The position numbers were made by a program, and so were the translations under genes. Below, one piece after another: positions 57,783 through 64,000 of a stretch of 64,000 nt of DNA. Numbering within the stretch: position 1 is the first letter of the stretch; each line of letters opens with the position of its first letter. The notes beneath the pieces are model-generated. The model saw nothing but the letters and a program-made list of their open reading frames with translations. It was not told the DNA's origin and made no database searches. The stretch is from Lobosporangium transversale (lineage: Eukaryota > Mortierellomycota > Mortierellomycetes > Mortierellales > Mortierellaceae), in NCBI RefSeq assembly GCF_002105155.1, contig NW_019029044.1, positions 124,001 through 188,000 on the forward strand. The letters are read 5' to 3'.

Positions 57783-58552
57783 GATATACTTTCGCGTTTG
57801 TAGTTATCCTGCAAGCACCAGAGGACAAACATGGCAGCAAAAATGTCTTTGTTCCTCTCAGGCTGGGGACAGTCGCAAATGTTAAGAAGGCTTTGCAATA
57901 CTTATGGAGGCAACAGTCTTCTTTGACAGCTCCGTATCCCAATCCCGCCCCAAACCCAAGAACGGATGTACCACTAGCGGAGGCGATCAAAAATTATGGA
58001 GAGAAACTTGTCCATCACAAAGTAACGACAGGCACCTTATCCCGCACTGCCACCTGTGCCGTACGAGAACCTTACAACACTAAAATGTACCTGCGTATGT
58101 TGGCCTTTACATGGCGCATGCTTCCGACGGTTGGAGTAAGCGGCAGGCGACCTTCCGACGGTTGGAGTAAGCGGCAGGCGACCTTACGACAGTGTTGCGC
58201 GATTTCAATATATGAGGGAGAGGCTATGCCTCCTTGCACGCCATCATATGTTGCTGCGGGATGAGGATATCCGAAACTTGAACCTGGCTAACACATTCAA
58301 TATTCAGACCCGTCACCCCGCGCCAGGGTCAAAGCTGGCGTCGGGGCTTGTCTTCTGCATCACACGTGGAAAGACAAACCATAAAGGTGTCGAACTCTAT
58401 GCGACAGCTTATCGACATAAGCTGTTCTTAAGGTGCACCGTGGGCGGGTTTGCATTTTATATACTAGAACGGTTCCAGGTAAATGATGCCGTCAGCCTTG
58501 ACGCGAGCGTATGATTTTTTCTCATTCAATTACACGAAGTGACATATATCCT

Positions 58553-58586
<34 letters not shown>

Positions 58587-59307
58587 CCCTATTGTAGGTA
58601 GGTGTTCAAGGAGCCTCTTCTCAATTTTGCGGACCCTGACGAGTGGTACAGCATCAAGGTGCTAACAGGGGGTGGCACAAGCCAAGAACGGTTAGAGAAC
58701 CGAAAGGAAGCGCTTGTTGGCCGAACCCAAATGAGCACTACGGCGGCTGTAATGCGTGCCTGCGACGTGCATTCGGCCAAAATTACGCACTCTGGCCGAT
58801 ATGCAGGGGTCTCGGAAGCCTACGAAAGAGGCTTAAGCCTGGACGATATTCCACTTGGGAAGGTAGCTACAAGAGGCAGAAAACTGTTGGCTGCATCCTT
58901 GAGCCAAAAGAGGCTGAGAAAATACAATGTACAAGCAATCCATTGTCGTGAAATTTGTGATATTCCAAGGTGTTTAGCATAAGTATCATCCAGAAAAAAG
59001 CATTATCGTCAACACTATTAACAAGACAAAACACCATCAAAGCGCTATCAAAGCATTTTTAACTCGACTCGGCTACCAACGCACTATAGCAGAAATAATT
59101 GAATACTTCATCAATATAAAAACTGTCTTAATCATTAACACTGTCTCTACCATAAAAAGATTTTGTCTATTTCGCTTCACAAATCCATTTTGTGGAAAAA
59201 GATTTGTGAAGCGAAATATAAAAATTTTGTGACTTGGTATCCTTCTGTGTCCACCTGTGTCCGCCTGTGTCCATCTGAATGGACACAGGTGAGCAATTTC
59301 GTTTCAC
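55974..59307 (+). mobile_element. Crypton-like unit, copy 2 (3334 bp)
   Basis: A direct tandem repeat of 52641-55973. The only difference I noticed is one extra T in the T tract near 58556-58586. It ends before a third AATCTAT at 59308-59314, which leads into TTGGCAGC of the host MITE. It carries the same dyads (56034-56056; 59168-59185 with 59201-59218). Confidence 0.93.
56330..58982 (+). pseudogene. Degenerate Ndc10/Crypton tyrosine recombinase, copy 2
   Basis: The same exon-like blocks as copy 1 shifted by 3333-3334 bases, with the same two TAG codons, the same 31-bp duplication (58121-58151, 58152-58182) and the same truncated end. Sharing every defect shows that the unit was already dead before it was doubled. 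Confidence 0.85.
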
Positions 59308-59951
59308 AATCTATTTGGCAGCCCAGTTGCCAAATAACATTCATTATTTACTTGGCAGCCTACCCAGCGTTATTTGGCCTCTAACTATTTTTTTTTTTTT
59401 TTTTTTTTTTTCATTCCTAGGAACCGTATATGTTTATAACGCTCATACTTCAAATTAATAAAGCTCCCGTCTTCTACGTCATAGTTATGTGTAGCGACAT
59501 TGTCTTGTCTCATTTAGAAAACTAATGACTTTTTTTTTTCAAGTAGGTCGCTCATACAGTTTTGGAGGTGCCATTTGGAGATCAATGCCTATGAGAGGTT
59601 TTCGCTCGGAGCAAACGCGTCTCACCTGCTACCTAGACGTCTTCAATAAATCATTCCCTAACCGTGTACATTGAAGGTTGTTTTGTGAAGATGTCATCGC
59701 CGCTGCCCTTAGTACCTCCGGCGGCATTAGCTGTGCAAGGCAATGTATCCACAGAACGCTGCCTGTTTTACCACTGATGTTATGACACTGTTATCAAAAA
59801 AAAAAAAAAAAAAAAAAAGTAGTGTATTTGGCAGCCCAGCTGCCACCCAAGAGTGCGAAGTTAAGTGGCAGCCCCAGAAGTAGGCTGCCAAATAGAGGCA
59901 AAAATTACTATATTTGGTATGGGCTGCCAAATAGATTAATCCTTATTACCC

Positions 59952-62893
59952 GCTGTCTATACATTGGATATAGCAGCATGTAGTAAGCGCCTGGTACTCG
60001 AAGGGAGAGACAACAGTTTACAGGCACTTTTACAAAAGATAATCCTGTGTTGGTGAGAAGCACAGGAGCTCCTATTGAACTTGTTAACATCCAACAAAAA
60101 AAAAGATTCATCACTGTAGGTCAACTTAGGTTTTTGAGCGCGACATCCAGCTACAATCTAGTGACAGTAATGGTTAGAAACACATCAACGTATTTAGGCG
60201 ATCGCCATACTTCTTGTTTATTGATAGATTTTTTTTATGGTGATGGAGTAGCTTCAGCTCAAAGTTGGAAATGATCTTGAACTCCCACTTCTTTGACTTC
60301 ACCCCGACACAACCATGCCGCCGAGCACTTTGCTAGCCATGAGTCCGAAGAAGTTGGGCCCTTGGAGCCCTGCATTATAGTATGGATACAGGCTTTAAAA
60401 AAATAAATAAAAACTAGCAATTAATAATTTATAGCTAACAGTAGTTATGTATATGAATGAGTCTCTTACCAGTAGGCTTTGGGGATTGGAAGCAGTTTAG
60501 CAGAAACAGATGACCTATTTGCAGCATCGATTGGAAGCTGTAGAATGGTTGACGGGCAGCATGCACATGACACATTGTTGGTGATCAGGACGCAGTGATT
60601 GTGTTCTTGGAGCGCGTAATTATGACTTTATCCAGCACGAACCTTTTTTTTTTTTTATTTTTTTTAGACCATCTTCTGGCGGCCTACTCGGCATGGCGTG
60701 GACACTCATATGCTCTTGGCCGAGAACTATCGCACTGAAGGGCTTTAAGCAGATCTTCGGAGAAGAGGATATTGGATTTTAACTAGACAATGTAGAGGTT
60801 AGGAAAGATTACGGAGTCCACACACTACACCCAGTGAGCTATTCATTCATTTTGCATCAATAAGAAGGCCTAAGAATGCTATGAATTATTCATATTGTAA
60901 GCTCACGTAGTAAGTCCAGTCATTTTATATTGATTCCACCAATCAGTCAATCTATCAACCTCCTGATCGATTTATTTTGCTATGGCATTCATTTTATTAA
61001 ACAGTTCGTATATTGCTATCAAGTATAGTTCCTAGACGCTTCAGTTGAACTTCAGCAGTAATTATGAGTGTCTAATTTTACTATCCCTTAAACCGTCAAC
61101 CTGGCAAATTTGCCATTATAAATGGACTTAAAATCCAGCAATTCATGGGCATTGCCTTGAAATTTTATTTCGATGTCGAAATAAATGACCGAAAACTAAA
61201 CTGCCATGGAGCTATCCTGGCTTCTTTATCTGTGCCAATAAAAAACTCCTGAAGGCTTTTGCATGACACTAGCATCCTCTTGGGGGCCCATTGTGTTGTT
61301 TATTTATTGACTGGTGTAATAGAAATAGAAGTGATGATATTCGCCATAGTATCGACTTGAAAGGAGGGCAATCTGAGTTGATTCATTCTACCGCACCATA
61401 GAGTTTGCTCGGCAAGACTTGATTTGTCACATCATTTGCTTCCTCGTCTTCTTGATATATCTGGGTTGGTAAACACTGCTAATAGAGTTTGTTGGGCCTG
61501 TTGAAACCAGAGGGAACCACAGCAACATATCATACCCAAGATGATACAAATATCTCTGTTGGAGTGAGTGGTGAACTGTGTGGTTCAGATGTAGTGGACA
61601 TAAAGGGCGAAAGAATGCATCGAAAGGATGTGAGCGGTTATGAGAGCAAGGAAGAAGGGGTTGGTATGCCTGTTCAAGTCCTTGGCAAGAGAGCATGAGT
61701 AGCAGTTGTGATCAATGGTATAGTTTCTAGACCCTATCTTCCACGTACAGCATTGCATTATTGTTGTTTTCAGACCTGGCGCCAATCATGCGAGGTATTT
61801 CTTTTTCTGAGGGTTCCTTGTGTTAAACGGCCAGACAGAAAGCTTAAAAGACATACAGACACAACGGTGAAAAAAATGTATGTGAGCAAACAGTTGCTGT
61901 GTTTATTTGTTGTCTGCACATGCCTTCTATCCCTAGGAAAGGATGAAACGCGTCGGTATTAATCTCGCTTCTGTAATTCTAAATGCATATATTTTGGCGA
62001 TTGGTATCAACTATCAAGTTCGCACATACACACACCAAACGACCGCCAAAAACCACCACTCTCGCTTCTGCTCTCCCTCCATCCACAAGGCGCTGCGCAA
62101 TATCACCATTAACAAGGCACCGTCCAGTAAGAAAGGGTGCTTAGCTAGCTTTTACTCCAAGCAATAAGCACATCACCTATCTCCGCCATTGATGCCGGAA
62201 CCTGAGAGCCAACGAATATCTCTGCTTTAACGCAATAGTGCTGGGGCTGTTGGAGCAAAGAACGACATCTGAACCCATTCTCTGATAAAAAAGACTTTTT
62301 TTTTCTTTAGTTGTTACCTTTGACAAGGATATAATCACCAAGTCATATCTGTCAATGCATTTATTACCCCTGTTCAAAATTATAAATCTTCTTTTATTCA
62401 TTAAATTCCTCACAAAGCACAAAGCACAAAGCAAGGGCGAGTGCAAACAAAAGAAACTGAAAAAAAAAAAAAAAAAAAAAAATTGTGTAAAAAGGATTGA
62501 CATCGACACTGTATGCTGTATATGGAGATGATTTTTTCGAATGCTCACTTTGGTATTTCAATGCTATTGTTTCCAATCTGCTGTTCATGCGAGAGCTTGT
62601 ATTTATTTGTCAATCTCTGCTATTGACTGGGACAAAACCCCAATCCAAACAAAGGAACTGAATAAAGATTGATGTGGCCTGTGAAGCAAAGGATCGATAT
62701 CAAAACTATATGAGACAATGATAAAACTCATCATCAATCCAGGATATAAAAAGGGATCATTGTCTTCCTCCTTCAAAGTCCCATCCCTTTTACCACTGCC
62801 ACTTGTTCCTATATCTTTCCCTCAATATTCTTTATCTATTCGCTTTGAATCTTTACACCATAAAAAAGCTCATCATTTTATACCTTTGTCGCT

Positions 62894-62933
<40 letters not shown>

Positions 62934-62994
62934 CATTTCTTTTCATCACCACCATTTTTCCTTTTTTCTTTCTCTTTTCGCTTAGATATTGACC
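59952..62994. other. Gene-poor region before the XPG-like gene
   Basis: I find no supportable gene in these 3 kb. Short open frames (60047-60274, 61489-61698, 61943-62167) lack recognisable motifs. An A tract is at 62459-62481, and a long T tract (about 40 bases) at 62898-62933 lies in the leader of the next gene. Confidence 0.45.
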
Positions 62995-64000
62995 ATGGGG
63001 CTGAAGTCCTTCTTCAAACTGGTTGCGGATCGCGGGGTTTTACCTTCGGAAACTGACGTGGGCACTTTCTTGGCGGCAAATCCTGACCATTCTGTTCATT
63101 TAGATCTCCTCGGTACGTTCTATTACGACATCCTCCGCAGAGTCGTCCATGCAAAGATGAAAAACGAAACCATCATTGATGTAGGAAGGTCCCTGGCACT
63201 CGAGATAAAGGATCTTTTCACAACGGACAACCTGACTATACATATTGATGGGGAATCTTGTACTGAGAAAGAAAAAGCAAGGACAGAACGGCAAGCCATA
63301 AGACAAAAAAATATGGACGCTTTGGAGAACAATATGAGCATCTTCGAGAGAAATTCTCGGTATGGACTCGTCCTCAAGTCATGAGGCGCATCCAGAAGGG
63401 TCTTCGAGAAGTCCACACCCTGAGCGTCCAGGACAAGGATCAGCTGGCAACAGGCCTTAGTTCTGTCTTCGATGTCTGTCTGTGTGCATATGAAGCGGAC
63501 CCATGCATAGGGTGCCATGATGAGGAGAATGATAGGATCGTGATATCCCAAGACTCTGATTTTTTTGCGTACGAACGAGTCTGCTTCCTAGTGCGACCCC
63601 TTCCGCACCGTAGACGGAAGTTTGGGGTTTACGATGTAGACAACGTTATCCAAGCACTAAGACTGCCAACACACGCGCATCTGGTGTTATTCTGTGCCAT
63701 CGCAGGCAATGACTACTCAAGGAACCTCGAGACGTTAGGCCCGATTACTAATCTTCGATTAATTCGAAAGGTTGCGTGGAACGAGAACTACAATAAAATG
63801 CTTCAAGATTACCTCAGGGAAGCTAATAAGGTGTTGGGAAGGAACGTAGCCTCTAGGGAAGGCCGTTTCAGTGTAGCTCCCCGCATTTTTACTTCCGGCC
63901 ATCAAACGTTGGGCCAAGCGTTACCATCGAACAATGAGTTCGATAACTTCAAGCAGCGTCTACTCAATGGAAAGGATCTTCGCCATAGAATGGCTCAGCA
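62995..64000 (+). pseudogene. XPG/FEN1-like nuclease, 5' part, with apparent frameshift; runs off the window
   Basis: It starts MGLKSFFKLVADRG, the N-terminal mark of Rad2/XPG/FEN1 nucleases. Metal-binding positions are all visible: Asp in VHLDLLG, Asp in IHIDGESC, CAYEADPCI (Glu and Asp), ISQDSDFFAY (two Asp) and AGNDYSRNL (Asp). The frame changes at about 63359-63362 (CTCGGTATGGACT): the first frame soon stops at 63384, while a second stays open from there to the window end. Two surplus bases or a very short unseen intron would explain it. No other break is seen. The enzyme would cut flap or branched DNA. It may be a transposon-linked family member, and a sequencing error remains possible. 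Confidence 0.7.

Larger units (their letters stand above)
52636..59942 (+). mobile_element. MULE-type MITE with 9-bp target duplication, carrying two Crypton-like units
   Basis: The ends GGATTAATCTAT...(TTGGCAGC) and GCTGCCAAATAGATTAATCC are inverted repeats, flanked on both sides by TTATTACCC (52627-52635 and 59943-59951). A 9-bp duplication is typical of Mutator-like elements. Without the 6.67 kb of Crypton-like DNA lodged after GGATTAATCTAT, the element would be about 640 bp, with no genes. Its body (59311-59896) matches 32108-32688 inverted. Confidence 0.92.

Noticed and set aside
60047-60274. 75-codon frame after the MITE
   Set aside because: No motif, no leader, no exon partner.

Overview
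The window looks like nuclear DNA of an early-diverging fungus, most likely Mucoromycota (Mortierellomycotina or a relative). Evidence: many short GT-AG introns, pyrimidine-rich leaders, long A/T homopolymers, two animal-type ferritins (absent from Dikarya as far as I know), a lipin, two YPC1/YDC1-type alkaline ceramidases, and transposons built on Ndc10/GCR1_C, FAR1-like MULE and Ulp1 domains. All calls are by eye from sequence and remembered family motifs; exon ends were chosen so that splice signals and reading phase agree.

Layout. (1) 0.4-8.7 kb: a large disordered Ser/Pro-rich protein (+) and two tandem alkaline ceramidase paralogues (-). (2) 9.6-31.5 kb: accessory DNA. It holds a Crypton/Ndc10-type tyrosine recombinase with one nonsense codon, a small unknown gene, tRNA-Tyr, a zinc-finger gene, a broken Ulp1-protease gene, a 388-bp-period tandem repeat, a GRKVD...ExK (PD-(D/E)XK-like) gene of a family common in Mucoromycota, and a gene fusing an N-terminal Ulp1 protease to a complete MULE transposase, cut by a solo LTR. 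(3) 32.0-37.5 kb: nested elements, namely a MULE-type MITE, a TA-flanked DDE transposon cut by a second copy of the same solo LTR, a pogo-like MITE, tRNA-Val, and a tiny retro-insertion with an 18-bp target duplication. (4) 39.4-52.1 kb: housekeeping block with a bHLH factor, adenylosuccinate lyase, lipin-type phosphatidate phosphatase and two H-type ferritin paralogues. (5) 52.4-59.9 kb: a second identical tRNA-Tyr, then a MULE-type MITE with a perfect 9-bp target duplication, inside whose terminal repeat two nearly identical 3.33-kb Crypton-like units sit head to tail, separated and bounded by the 7-bp word AATCTAT. (6) 60-63 kb: little visible. (7) 63.0-64.0 kb: the start of an XPG/FEN1-like nuclease with an apparent frameshift, running off the window.

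The housekeeping genes link to purine synthesis (ADE13-type), lipid signalling (phosphatidate phosphatase, ceramidases) and iron storage. The most unusual material is the interplay of mobile elements: a Crypton array using another transposon's terminal repeat as its site, a protease-transposase fusion gene, and two solo LTRs whose removal on paper (one target copy kept) rejoins both interrupted frames exactly.
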